Source of the DNA: Chloroflexota bacterium
GTDB taxonomy: Bacteria > Chloroflexota > UBA5177 > JANWHV01
Direction of reading: 5' to 3'
Length of the DNA: 19,524 nt
Assembly: GCA_025924845.1 (NCBI GenBank)
Contig: JAICHN010000043.1
Location: 1-19,524, forward strand
The position numbers and the translations under genes are program-made. Under the pieces are notes generated by a model. The model was not told the origin of the DNA and did not search any database. It saw only the letters and a program-made list of their open reading frames with translations. This document shows positions 1 to 6,744 of this stretch, one piece after another. The number at the start of each line of letters is the position of its first letter. Position 1 is the stretch's first letter.

Positions 1-706
1 AGCCACACCCCGCACGCACGCAGTGATGGTCGGGGGGTATCGATGGGTATAGGCCTGCGGGACCACGGGAGCGCATGAGGTTGGGCGCCCGGAGATGTCT
101 GCGAAGGGATCTGACAACTGCTACTACATACCGAGTGCGCTCGGCGCATGCCTTCGATCTGCGCAGTTGCGCGGTTCCGGATTGAGCCGATTGGCAAGCC
201 ATAACCCGGTGCAAGGGGTCCGCAAGTTTATACAGTGGGCAAGATGTCCCTGCGACAGCGCAGACAATCCGAGCGGACGAACCGGCACATCGCAGCGTGG
301 GAACCGTTCCCACTCGTTGCCATCCAGACGCCACGGCCAACACCGGTGAGGTGACCTCGCAAGGAGGAAAGCTTGGGCGCCGTCAACGCCACGACGAGCG
401 CGGCTGCATCACCGACCTATCGAGGAGATCAGTGCCATCACAGACAAACCTCGGACTCGCCGCCCATGGTCCCTTCAGACATTATGTCAAATTAGCTACT
501 CGCCCTACCAGCTGAGTAGTTCGCATCAACTCCCGTTCTACGGGCAAGATCCTCCGCCGATACGGTAGCGACACTCCTTTGGAAGGGCAACTGCCGCGCC
601 TGCTTCAATCACGGCGATGACCGCGGCTTGGATGTGCGACCTTCAGTGCTGGTACCTGTCGCGGACGTGTGGAGAAGACTCAACGGTGCTGCATGATCGG
701 ACGTGT
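1..706. other. Region without a recognisable gene, left of the insertion sequence
   Basis: No reading frame here resembles a family I know; the short open frames are composition-driven and rich in Arg, Ser and Gly. What can be seen is a 17-bp palindrome at 297-313 and, downstream, a good Shine-Dalgarno (AAGGAGG, 361-367) five bases before a TTG at 373. That TTG opens a 40-codon frame ending at 495. The frame starts MGAVNATTSAAASPT and then looks unlike a folded protein. It may be the remnant of a gene start whose body was lost, or chance. The insertion sequence begins about 200 bp later and does not interrupt this frame. Confidence 0.5.
297..313. promoter_or_regulatory. 17-bp palindrome, operator-like
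   Basis: GTGGGAAC, a central C, then GTTCCCAC form a perfect 8+1+8 palindrome. Dyads of the TGGGAA..TTCCCA type are typical of LacI-family and related repressor operators. It sits about 60 bp before the Shine-Dalgarno at 361. No clear -35/-10 pair was found around it, and no repressor gene is visible nearby, so operator function is only inferred. Confidence 0.3.
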
Positions 707-718
707 CGTTCCGCTGCC

Positions 719-742
719 GGTCCTGAAGAGGACGATTTCTCC
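719..742 (+). repeat. Left terminal inverted repeat of the insertion sequence
   Basis: This 24-bp arm matches the complement of 2457-2480 at 20 of 24 positions, including an uninterrupted GACGATTTCTCC. It lies about 20 bp past the transposase stop codon, as expected for the 3' end of a compact insertion sequence. Confidence 0.65.
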
Positions 743-763
743 TTGGCGCGCAAAACCGCTAGG

Positions 764-2296
764 CTAGGCCGCCACGCTGCAATGGGGGGCTTCCCGCGCT
801 GGTAGCCAATAGCGATCCCACTCCTGGTTGAATCGCACGGTCTGCAGGGCGGCAAGTGCGTCGCACATCTCGGCGCCCCAGTGCATGCCGCGCCCCTTCT
901 GCCGGCGTGCCACCAGCAAATCGTTGGCCTTCTCCGCCTGCCCGCTGCCGATGTACTGACAGGCGCACCAACGATCGCGATAACTGGGGATATAGCACTG
1001 CCGTGCCCGGAGGTACTCGGCAAACCTGTGCAGGTTGGAACTCGCTCGGGCCCGTGGGTGTTCCCGCTCGATCACCCGCAGCGCCGCCGGCACGTCGCCG
1101 CGCCACAGCTGACGGCGGAGACGGCGCAGAAAGCGGCGCTTAGCGGTACGACCACGGCACGCCCTGCTCGCCTCATAGGCGCAACGTTCCTGCAAATGAT
1201 GCCAATCGAACAGGAGGGTCTTGGGCGCGATGGTCGTCAGACGCTCTTCAAAGAAGGCGCGGATCCAGTGGGCGCAGTCGGCGATCGCGAGCAGCGAATA
1301 CCCCGGTACCACGGCGCGGACCAGCAGGCCCCGAAGTCGGTGGAGGAACGCCTCTCCTCCGCCGCTGACATACCGATACCCGGCTGTGGTTGCGATGCGG
1401 GCGGTGCGCACCGCAATGAAGGTATGGTGCCTCTGTGCTCGGGTGAGCACCTCATCAATGCCGACGAGAATTTGCCCTTCCTCCACTTCGGGCCCAAGGC
1501 GTGCTAACACACCTGCAGGTCGGGTCGGGTCTGCGCGGCGCGCGTCCAGCACGCGAACCCAATCCGACCAGGCCACACCACGGGGTGGGCAGGGCTGTAG
1601 CTGGGCGAGTGCAGCCTCTACCGCGACCAGGAGAGCCGGGGGCCAGCCCGCCCGACGACGTGGTGCACTGTGCGGGACGAGCCGCAGCGGCGACGGCAGA
1701 CTACCGTCCGGATCGCTGTCCGCGTCGGTCTCCGCCTGCTCAACGGCACGAACGAGCGTGCCATGGCGCCGCACCAAGGTCCGCAGCGTGGCAGGGGAGA
1801 GGATCTGTTTCTCATTGGCCTGCCAGCCTAATAGTCGGGCGGCCGTGGCGAAGGGAAGGTCTTGCGCGAGCAGACAGCCCCACTCCTGCAGCGCACGCGT
1901 GGTGATTCTGCCCTTGTGGTCAGGGAGAGCGACATCACCCGGCATGACATGGCAACCGGTGGCAGGGTGAACCAACACTTGGCGGGTAAGATGCACGGTA
2001 CCCAAACGACTGACGGCCGTAATTGGTTTGCACCCATCACGACGCACGTGTCCAGCGGGGAAGCGTTGGCGATAGGCATCGGCCAAGTGGGCATCTACCG
2101 CGGCCCACTGCGCCTGGAGCGCCGCGCGCAGCGCAAGGTGCCCAGTCTCCAGGGTGGCGGCCTCCACCTGGTCGAGTGTTGTCGCACTTTGCCCGGGAAT
2201 GAGAGTGATCGGTGGAAGGTCGAAAGCGGCGAGTTCAGTCATGTGGTCCGCGTCGGCATCATCCACGCGGCAGACAAGGATACGGATGCGGTTCAC
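764..2296 (-). CDS. DDE transposase, ISKra4/ISLre2-like
   Basis: This 510-aa protein is the transposase of the surrounding insertion sequence and would cut and join the element's ends. It starts at a GTG preceded by GGAAAGGAA at suitable distance. The catalytic core is in the second half: GIDEV (D281), IADCAHWI (D340), LLFDWHHL (D364) and GSGQAEKAND (E455). These fit the widely spaced acidic residues of DDE transposases; which of D340 or D364 is the second catalytic residue I cannot decide. The tail RRQKGRGMHWG followed by a Trp-rich end is characteristic of ISKra4-type enzymes and resembles ISLre2/UPF0236. The N-terminal half (about 1-220) is a variable region with scattered Cys and His residues. 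The frame is intact with no frameshift or internal stop, so the copy may be active. Exact IS family assignment is moderately certain. Confidence 0.85.
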   Translation of the reverse strand: MNRIRILVCRVDDADADHMTELAAFDLPPITLIPGQSATTLDQVEAATLETGHLALRAALQAQWAAVDAHLADAYRQRFPAGHVRRDGCKPITAVSRLGTVHLTRQVLVHPATGCHVMPGDVALPDHKGRITTRALQEWGCLLAQDLPFATAARLLGWQANEKQILSPATLRTLVRRHGTLVRAVEQAETDADSDPDGSLPSPLRLVPHSAPRRRAGWPPALLVAVEAALAQLQPCPPRGVAWSDWVRVLDARRADPTRPAGVLARLGPEVEEGQILVGIDEVLTRAQRHHTFIAVRTARIATTAGYRYVSGGGEAFLHRLRGLLVRAVVPGYSLLAIADCAHWIRAFFEERLTTIAPKTLLFDWHHLQERCAYEASRACRGRTAKRRFLRRLRRQLWRGDVPAALRVIEREHPRARASSNLHRFAEYLRARQCYIPSYRDRWCACQYIGSGQAEKANDLLVARRQKGRGMHWGAEMCDALAALQTVRFNQEWDRYWLPAREAPHCSVAA

Positions 2297-2382
2297 GGCG
2301 ATTCCTTTCCAACAAGGCAGTTCGCGCCATGATACCAGCGGCTACTCCTCTCCTTTGACGCATCCTACCCAGCACGGTAGCA

Positions 2383-2540
2383 CGCAAAAGTAGCGGGCTG
2401 GCCGGCAGGCAGGGATCGGGCAACCTGAGTAGTGCGTAGCTGCTCAGAGCGCGCTGGGAGAAATCGTCTTCTGCGGGACCAGTTCCAGAACAAGGCACCC
2501 CATTGAGCAAGAGGGCCATCAGGAGCCCGCTACTTTTGCG
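2383..2540. repeat. 158-bp palindromic element with 17-bp perfect arms, overlapping the IS right end
   Basis: CGCAAAAGTAGCGGGCT at 2383-2399 is the exact complement of 2524-2540. With one mismatch the arms extend outward by two more bases. Between them lie a hairpin at 2425-2447 (CTGAGTAG / CTGCTCAG, loop TGCGTAG) and the right terminal repeat of the insertion sequence (2457-2482). The sequence GCGCGCAAAA in the outer right arm also occurs just inside the left IS end (747-756). This could be a miniature transposable element, a nested insertion, or an extended IS end. No coding frame is apparent, and this accounts for most of the 2297-2625 gap between genes. Confidence 0.55.
2457..2480 (-). 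repeat. Right terminal inverted repeat of the insertion sequence
   Basis: Read on the minus strand this begins GGTCCCGCAGAAGACG and ends ATTTCTCC, the partner of the left arm at 719-742. It is about 160 bp upstream of the transposase start, leaving room for the promoter of the element. Confidence 0.65.
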
Positions 2541-2558
2541 CGCCAACAAAATCTTGCA

Positions 2559-2607
2559 AAAATGCCCTCCACCGGTCCCTTTGCGGGACGTAAGTGGAGG
2601 GCATTTT
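2559..2607 (-). terminator. Strong terminator after tRNA-Ala
   Basis: AAAATGCCCTCCAC (2559-2572) pairs perfectly with GTGGAGGGCATTTT (2594-2607). An inner GTCCC/GGGAC pair (2575-2579 / 2585-2589) closes a small loop. On the minus strand the stem runs into TTTTTGC. It lies 18 bp past the tRNA-Ala 3' end and would end the rplU-rpmA-tRNA transcript. The A/T flanks make it potentially bidirectional. Confidence 0.85.
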
Positions 2608-2625
2608 AGCCTTGAAAACCGTGGG

Positions 2626-2698
<73 letters not shown>

Positions 2699-2727
2699 AG
2701 GAATAGCGGTTAAGGGTCGAAGATGCC

Positions 2728-3006
2728 CTACGACACCTCTTCCGCTGCGACCACGAGCGGGTGAACACTTACCCGCTGGCGGTTCTTGACTTGCCGCTCG
2801 AAGAATACCTTGCCGTCAATCAACGAAAAGAGGGTGAAGTCTCGCCCCATGCCCACGTTCAGACCGGGCTTGAACTTCGCCCCGCGCTGACGAATCAGAA
2901 TGTTCCCACAACGGACCTGTTCGCCGCCGAAACGCTTTACGCCAAGCCGCTTCGACTCGCTGTCACGCCCGTTGCGCGAACTACCGACACCCTTTTTGTG
3001 CGCCAT
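2728..3006 (-). CDS. rpmA: 50S ribosomal protein bL27
   Basis: This 92-aa protein is large-subunit ribosomal protein bL27, whose N-terminal tail reaches the peptidyl-transferase centre. It starts with the canonical [20 protein letters not shown] and continues through [19 protein letters not shown] and [15 protein letters not shown], all hallmarks of the family. It starts directly at MAHKK, so it lacks the cleavable N-terminal extension found in Firmicutes bL27. It follows rplU after 58 bp on the same strand, the order conserved in most bacteria. In many genomes the obg GTPase gene follows; here a tRNA-Ala gene and terminator follow instead. Confidence 0.97.
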   Translation of the reverse strand: MAHKKGVGSSRNGRDSESKRLGVKRFGGEQVRCGNILIRQRGAKFKPGLNVGMGRDFTLFSLIDGKVFFERQVKNRQRVSVHPLVVAAEEVS

Positions 3007-3064
3007 ATCACTCTACCTTACACTCAGCGCTCCGCGCAACCCAACGTCGTCCCGGCCGAGGCTG

Positions 3065-3385
3065 TTATGCCTCCGCCCGCTCAATGGCTTGCACCAGCAC
3101 ATGAGTTTGGAACTGACGATGGCCGGTCTTGCGCCGATAGCGTACCTTCGGCTTGTATTTGAAGACAATAATCTTCGGCCCGCGATCCTGCCGTACGACC
3201 TTACCACGTACCTGCGCGCCCGCCACCACCGGTGTACCCACCGTCGTACCCTCGTCATCGCGGAGCATCAGGACCTGATCGAATCGCACCTCTTGACCGG
3301 CGGGGATGTCGAGCTTCTCCACCGTCAAAACCTGGCCGACCTTGGCCGTGTATTGTTTGCCGCCCGTCACCAGAACTGCGTACAC
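3065..3385 (-). CDS. rplU: 50S ribosomal protein bL21
   Basis: This 106-aa protein is large-subunit ribosomal protein bL21, which binds 23S rRNA. The chosen start is GTG at 3385, preceded by GAGGA six bases upstream. It gives MYAVLVTGGKQYTAKVGQVL, the standard start of the family. The open frame extends 18 codons further up to 3439, but that stretch lacks family similarity and overlaps the leader hairpin. Family motifs are TGGKQY near the start, VRFDQVLML in the middle, and the basic KIIVFKYKPKVRYRRKTGHRQ block near the C terminus that contacts RNA. It is the first gene of the unit with rpmA and tRNA-Ala, transcribed from the promoter at 3448-3477. Confidence 0.95.
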   Translation of the reverse strand: MYAVLVTGGKQYTAKVGQVLTVEKLDIPAGQEVRFDQVLMLRDDEGTTVGTPVVAGAQVRGKVVRQDRGPKIIVFKYKPKVRYRRKTGHRQFQTHVLVQAIERAEA

Positions 3386-3415
3386 GATATCCTCATCACA
3401 TGGCATGGATAAACC

Positions 3416-3439
3416 GTGGCCCGGACCGCGTACGGCCAC
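3416..3439 (-). promoter_or_regulatory. Hairpin in the rplU leader
   Basis: GTGGCC (3416-3421) pairs with GGCCAC (3434-3439) across a 12-base loop in the roughly 55-nt leader between the predicted promoter and the rplU start. Leaders ahead of bL21 genes are autoregulatory in some bacteria. This stem is short, so that role is only a possibility. Confidence 0.3.
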
Positions 3440-3447
3440 AGTGCTCT

Positions 3448-3477
3448 ATGGTAGCGATCCGTTTCCCCGCCTGTCAA
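3448..3477 (-). promoter_or_regulatory. Sigma-70-type promoter of rplU-rpmA-tRNA-Ala
   Basis: On the minus strand a perfect -35 box TTGACA (3477-3472) is followed after 18 bp by TACCAT (3453-3448), a 4/6 match to the -10 consensus. The predicted start of transcription is near 3441, about 55 nt before the rplU GTG. Confidence 0.65.
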
Positions 3478-3651
3478 GTCGGATGAGCAGGCAGCCATGG
3501 TACAGCGAAGTTTGCCGCAACCGCCCTAACTTCCCGAGGCGAAAATTATGGGGCGCGGCGGTCCGAACGATCCGGGCCGGAGCACCCTCCAACTTGTTAT
3601 CCTGTGCAGGAGACCTATGGCGGCGCGGCACCGTTACTGAAGGAGGCCGGG

Positions 3652-4680
3652 ATGGAGGCAGACTACCAGGCCGAGCACATGTTGGTTACCGGCGGAGCCG
3701 GCTTCATCGGCAGCATGTATGTCCGTCTCGCCCTCACCGCGACCCCCGCTCGGCAGGTGACTGTGATCGACAAGCTGACCTACGCGGGGAATTTGGCCAA
3801 TCTGGCTGAATTGTCCGACCATCCCCGCCTGCGCTTCGTCCAGGGCGACATTACCGACCCGGTCGTGGTCGGCGAATGCCTGCGCGGCATCGATACCGTG
3901 GTAAACTTTGCCGCCGAGACTCACGTAGACCGGTCGATCCAGGATGCCGGCTCTTTTGTGCTGACCGATGTCTACGGTCTGCATATTCTCCTCGCGGCAT
4001 CGCTCGAACACGGAGTGCGACGCTTCCTCCAGGTGTCAACTGATGAGGTATACGGCGACATCGCCCAGGGCGCCTCAGTGGAGTCGGACCCGCTCCTGCC
4101 CCGTAGCCCCTATGCGGCGGGCAAGGCCGGAGGCGAGCTTCTGGCCCGCGCCTACGCGATCACTCACGGTCTGGATGTGGTCATCACCCGCGGCTCGAAT
4201 ACGTTCGGCCCGCGCCAGTACCCGGAAAAATTGGTGCCGCTCTTTATCACCAACGCCCTCGACGGCAAGCCGGTGCCCGTGTACGGTGATGGGCTGCAGG
4301 TCCGGGATTGGCTGGCCGTGCAGGATCATTGTGCCGGCATCGATACGGTGCTACGTCGGGGCGAGACAGGCCAGGCATACAACCTCGGCGGCGGCAAGCC
4401 GCTCACCAACCTGCAAATCACCGATCAAATACTGCGGCTGTGCGACCGCGATGCGCGGCTCATCCGTCATGTCGCCGATCGCAAGGGCCACGACCGGCGC
4501 TACGCGATTAACTGCGACAAGGCCCACGCTCTGGGCTGGCGCCCTACTCTACCCTTCACTGATGCGCTGGCCCAGACCGTGAGTTGGTATCGCGAGAATG
4601 AGGCATGGTGGCGACCGATTCGTGAATCGGGAGGCTTCGCCGATCATCTGCGCCAGACCTACATGGACGGAGTGAAATGA
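3652..4680 (+). CDS. rfbB: dTDP-glucose 4,6-dehydratase (RfbB-like)
   Basis: This 342-aa extended short-chain dehydrogenase would convert dTDP-glucose to dTDP-4-keto-6-deoxyglucose, the second step towards rhamnose and other deoxysugars for cell-surface glycans. The NAD-binding motif is TGGAGFIG (residues 13-20). LTYAGNLANL, NFAAETHVDRSI, STDEVYGD (catalytic Thr-Asp-Glu 130-132), SPYAAGKAGGE (Tyr154 and Lys158) and GSNTFGPRQYPEKLVPLFI are signatures of this subfamily. The ATG at 3652 is preceded by GAAGGAGG five bases upstream, which decides it over the earlier in-frame GTG at 3604. Length matches the family. YAAGK replaces the more usual YSASK, with both catalytic residues kept. No rfbA, rfbC or rfbD gene is in the window. 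Its stop overlaps the start of the threonine synthase gene. Confidence 0.9.
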   Translation: MEADYQAEHMLVTGGAGFIGSMYVRLALTATPARQVTVIDKLTYAGNLANLAELSDHPRLRFVQGDITDPVVVGECLRGIDTVVNFAAETHVDRSIQDAGSFVLTDVYGLHILLAASLEHGVRRFLQVSTDEVYGDIAQGASVESDPLLPRSPYAAGKAGGELLARAYAITHGLDVVITRGSNTFGPRQYPEKLVPLFITNALDGKPVPVYGDGLQVRDWLAVQDHCAGIDTVLRRGETGQAYNLGGGKPLTNLQITDQILRLCDRDARLIRHVADRKGHDRRYAINCDKAHALGWRPTLPFTDALAQTVSWYRENEAWWRPIRESGGFADHLRQTYMDGVK

Positions 4681-5885
4681 CCGAGACCTTTCTGCGCGCT
4701 CTGCGCTGCGCTCGTTGCGGCGAACAGTATGATCCCGGCCTTGAACAACATCTTTGTCGGGCCTGTCAGGGTCCACTTCTGGCCGAGTACGCGTTGAGCG
4801 CCATAGGCGCCGCGATCACGCCCCATGATTTGCTTACCCGCGAGCAATCACTCTGGCGCTATCAAGAATTCCTCCCCTTACGTGAACCGGAACGGCGCGT
4901 TTCGCTGGGCGAATCCTGGACGCCGCTGCTCGAGGTGCCTCGGCTGGCGGACCACCTGGGCCTCCCTGGCTTGCTGATCAAGGACGAGGGACTGCTCCCC
5001 ACCGGCTCATTTAAGGCGCGCGGCGCCGCCGTGGGGGTCAGCATGGCTCGCGAACTGGGCGCCTCGGTCCTTGCCCTGCCCACGGCCGGGAACGCGGGCG
5101 GCGCCTGGGCGGCCTATGGGGCGCGGGCAGGACTGACCGTCTGTGTGGTAACGCCGGCCGACGCCCCGCGCATCAACCTCGTGGAGACCCGTGCCGCGGG
5201 CGCCCGCGCTTCGGTCGTACGCGGCCTGATTTCCGATGCCGGGGCCATCGTGAACCGCGCCGTAAGCCGGCATGGCTGGTACGACGCGGGTACGTTGCGT
5301 GAGCCCTATCGGATCGAAGGCAAAAAGACGATGGGCCTCGAAGTAGCGGAGCAACTCCAGTGGACTCTCCCCGACGCGGTGATCTATCCCTGTGGAGGCG
5401 GCGTGGGCGTGATCGGCATGTGGCGCGCCTTTCACCAACTGCTCGAGCTTGGCTGGGTCCGCGGCCCATTGCCGAAGATGATTATCGTGCAGGCGGCAGG
5501 TTGTGCGCCGCTGGTGCGGGCCTATCAGGCCCACGAGGAAGCATCGGCCTTCTGGGAAGGTGCCTCGACCGTGGCCGCCGGACTCCGCGTGCCAAAGGCG
5601 TTGGGCGATTTCCTCGTACTGCGTGCGGTGCGTGAGACGAGCGGCAGCGCCGTGGCGGTAGAGGACGATGCCATTCGGGCCGCGATCCTTGACGCGGGCC
5701 GCACCGAAGGGCTCCTCCTTTCGCCTGAGGGCGCGGCGACCGTCGCGGCCATTCCCGCGCTGATGGCCATGGGTGCGCTCAAGCCCGCCGATCGGGTGGT
5801 GGCCTTCAATACCGGCGCCGGAATCAAATATCCGGAGGTGCTGTCCGCCGACCTGCCTGTCCTCGATCCAGGAGATAATCTGTAG
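4677..5885 (+). CDS. thrC: Threonine synthase
   Basis: This 402-aa fold-type II PLP enzyme would convert O-phosphohomoserine to threonine in the cytoplasm. A small Cys-rich N-terminal segment (CARC at 11-14, CRAC at 27-30) resembles the zinc-ribbon start common in bacterial and archaeal threonine synthases. Substrate and PLP elements follow: WTPLLEVPRL, KDEGLLPTGSFKARG (PLP lysine K113), PTAGNAGGAWAAYGARAG, the glycine-rich phosphate loop PCGGGVGVIGM, and LLLSPEGAATVAA near the end. These favour threonine synthase over threonine dehydratase or cysteine synthase. The ATG lies in the ATGA overlap with the stop of the preceding dehydratase gene, indicating translational coupling. It converges on the chelatase gene with only 21 bp between them and no visible terminator. 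Confidence 0.88.
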   Translation: MTETFLRALRCARCGEQYDPGLEQHLCRACQGPLLAEYALSAIGAAITPHDLLTREQSLWRYQEFLPLREPERRVSLGESWTPLLEVPRLADHLGLPGLLIKDEGLLPTGSFKARGAAVGVSMARELGASVLALPTAGNAGGAWAAYGARAGLTVCVVTPADAPRINLVETRAAGARASVVRGLISDAGAIVNRAVSRHGWYDAGTLREPYRIEGKKTMGLEVAEQLQWTLPDAVIYPCGGGVGVIGMWRAFHQLLELGWVRGPLPKMIIVQAAGCAPLVRAYQAHEEASAFWEGASTVAAGLRVPKALGDFLVLRAVRETSGSAVAVEDDAIRAAILDAGRTEGLLLSPEGAATVAAIPALMAMGALKPADRVVAFNTGAGIKYPEVLSADLPVLDPGDNL

Positions 5886-5906
5886 GAGGGATCAGATTCG
5901 GCCCGC

Positions 5907-6731
5907 TTAGCCGGCCGTTCCGGCAAAACCCGTGGACTGTACTCGCTCGCGGAGAATGCTCACGGCGGTGTTGTTCACGCACAGCGTCCAGGCCAGAGAA
6001 AACTGGATGCCGGGATACTTGGCTCGACTTCGTTCGAGCGCGGGCACCACATTTTGGCTCAACACCTTACCGATAAAGTGCAGATAGGGCGCTACCACGA
6101 TGCGTCTGGCCCCGCGTTCGACCAGGGCGGCGGCAGCCGTTTCTATGGTCCGCGTGGAGTTCTCAGCCTGGGCGATCTCTACCAGCGTGCCCGCGCCAAG
6201 CTCAGTCCCTACCAGGGCCGCCAGTTGGCTCAGGCGCGTCCCGGGGTCCCATTGCGCCTTGCTGCCCCGATTGACCACTACCACGCCCAGCGTGCCGCCT
6301 GCGCCGCGGCGAACGAGGCCATGGGCCGGCAGATACTGGCTGGTCCCCAGCAGAGCGCCCTGGACCCGATCGGCCACCAGCGTGGCCAGGCGCGGGTCCA
6401 GCCCAAGGTTGGGCAATTGGGTGATTGGCACGCCTGGGAACTTTGCCCGCAGGCGGTCAAGCTCGCCGGGAATGTCACGTTGGATTTCCTTGCCGTCAAA
6501 GAGGAAATAGGGCAAGACGGCGATCGCCGTCGCTCCCTCTTGCACCGCCGTGCCGACGGCCTCAGCCGGCGTGGGCGAAAGGAACTCGAAAAACGCGGGC
6601 CGCACCACGGGACCATCCGGGAAGTGCCCTTGTAGTCTACGCGCGATTTCGCGGATGCCGTCATTGGCCGAACGGCCGCGCCTACTGCCGTGGCCAAGCA
6701 CCAATACCACTTGATGAGGCTTAGCTTCCAT
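5907..6731 (-). CDS. CbiX-family tetrapyrrole chelatase (sirohydrochlorin chelatase-like), two-domain
   Basis: This 274-aa protein belongs to class II chelatases (CbiX/SirB), which insert cobalt or iron into sirohydrochlorin for cobalamin or siroheme. Two tandem chelatase domains are visible, about 6-125 and 148-265. The first has the metal-binding start VLVLGHGSRR (H14), FFEFLSPTPAEAV and LPYFLFDGKEIQRDIP. The second repeats the pattern with NRGSK and APYLHFIGKVLSQNV. The second active-site histidine expected two residues after Gly (G-x-H) is Glu in domain one (E82) and Val in domain two, and the GHGS histidine is Arg in domain two. The ATG at 6731 is preceded by AAGGAG; the frame runs 21 codons further up into the kinase gene, which I reject as start. 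It follows the histidine kinase by 13 bp. No other cobalamin or siroheme genes are in the window, so the metal is undetermined. Confidence 0.8.
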   Translation of the reverse strand: MEAKPHQVVLVLGHGSRRGRSANDGIREIARRLQGHFPDGPVVRPAFFEFLSPTPAEAVGTAVQEGATAIAVLPYFLFDGKEIQRDIPGELDRLRAKFPGVPITQLPNLGLDPRLATLVADRVQGALLGTSQYLPAHGLVRRGAGGTLGVVVVNRGSKAQWDPGTRLSQLAALVGTELGAGTLVEIAQAENSTRTIETAAAALVERGARRIVVAPYLHFIGKVLSQNVVPALERSRAKYPGIQFSLAWTLCVNNTAVSILRERVQSTGFAGTAG

Positions 6732-6744
6732 GTCTCTCCTTGCG

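Larger units (their letters stand above)
717..2482 (-). mobile_element. Insertion sequence with ISKra4/ISLre2-like transposase
   Basis: A single long transposase gene is flanked by imperfect inverted repeats. The left end (719-742) reads GGTCCTGAAGAGGACG then ATTTCTCC. The right end (2480-2457, complement) reads GGTCCCGCAGAAGACG then ATTTCTCC. They agree at 20 of 24 positions, and weaker similarity extends outward to about 707 and 2492. The element is about 1.77 kb. I could not find an unambiguous target-site duplication, so the exact edges are uncertain by roughly 10 bp. The right end lies inside a separate palindromic element (2383-2540), just downstream of the tRNA-Ala terminator. Confidence 0.7.

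Noticed and set aside
511..522. CTGAGTAGTTCG resembling CTGAGTAGTGCG at 2425-2436, possible direct repeat around the insertion sequence
   Set aside because: The two copies are about 200 bp outside the left end and 20 bp inside the right end, so they cannot be a target duplication. An 11/12 match is plausible by chance.
881..1970. Long plus-strand frames opposite the transposase
   Set aside because: They are antisense shadows of a transposase with recognisable catalytic motifs and have no ribosome sites or domain signatures.
3604..3651. Earlier GTG start for the dTDP-glucose dehydratase
   Set aside because: The extension has no family similarity and contains the Shine-Dalgarno for the ATG at 3652.
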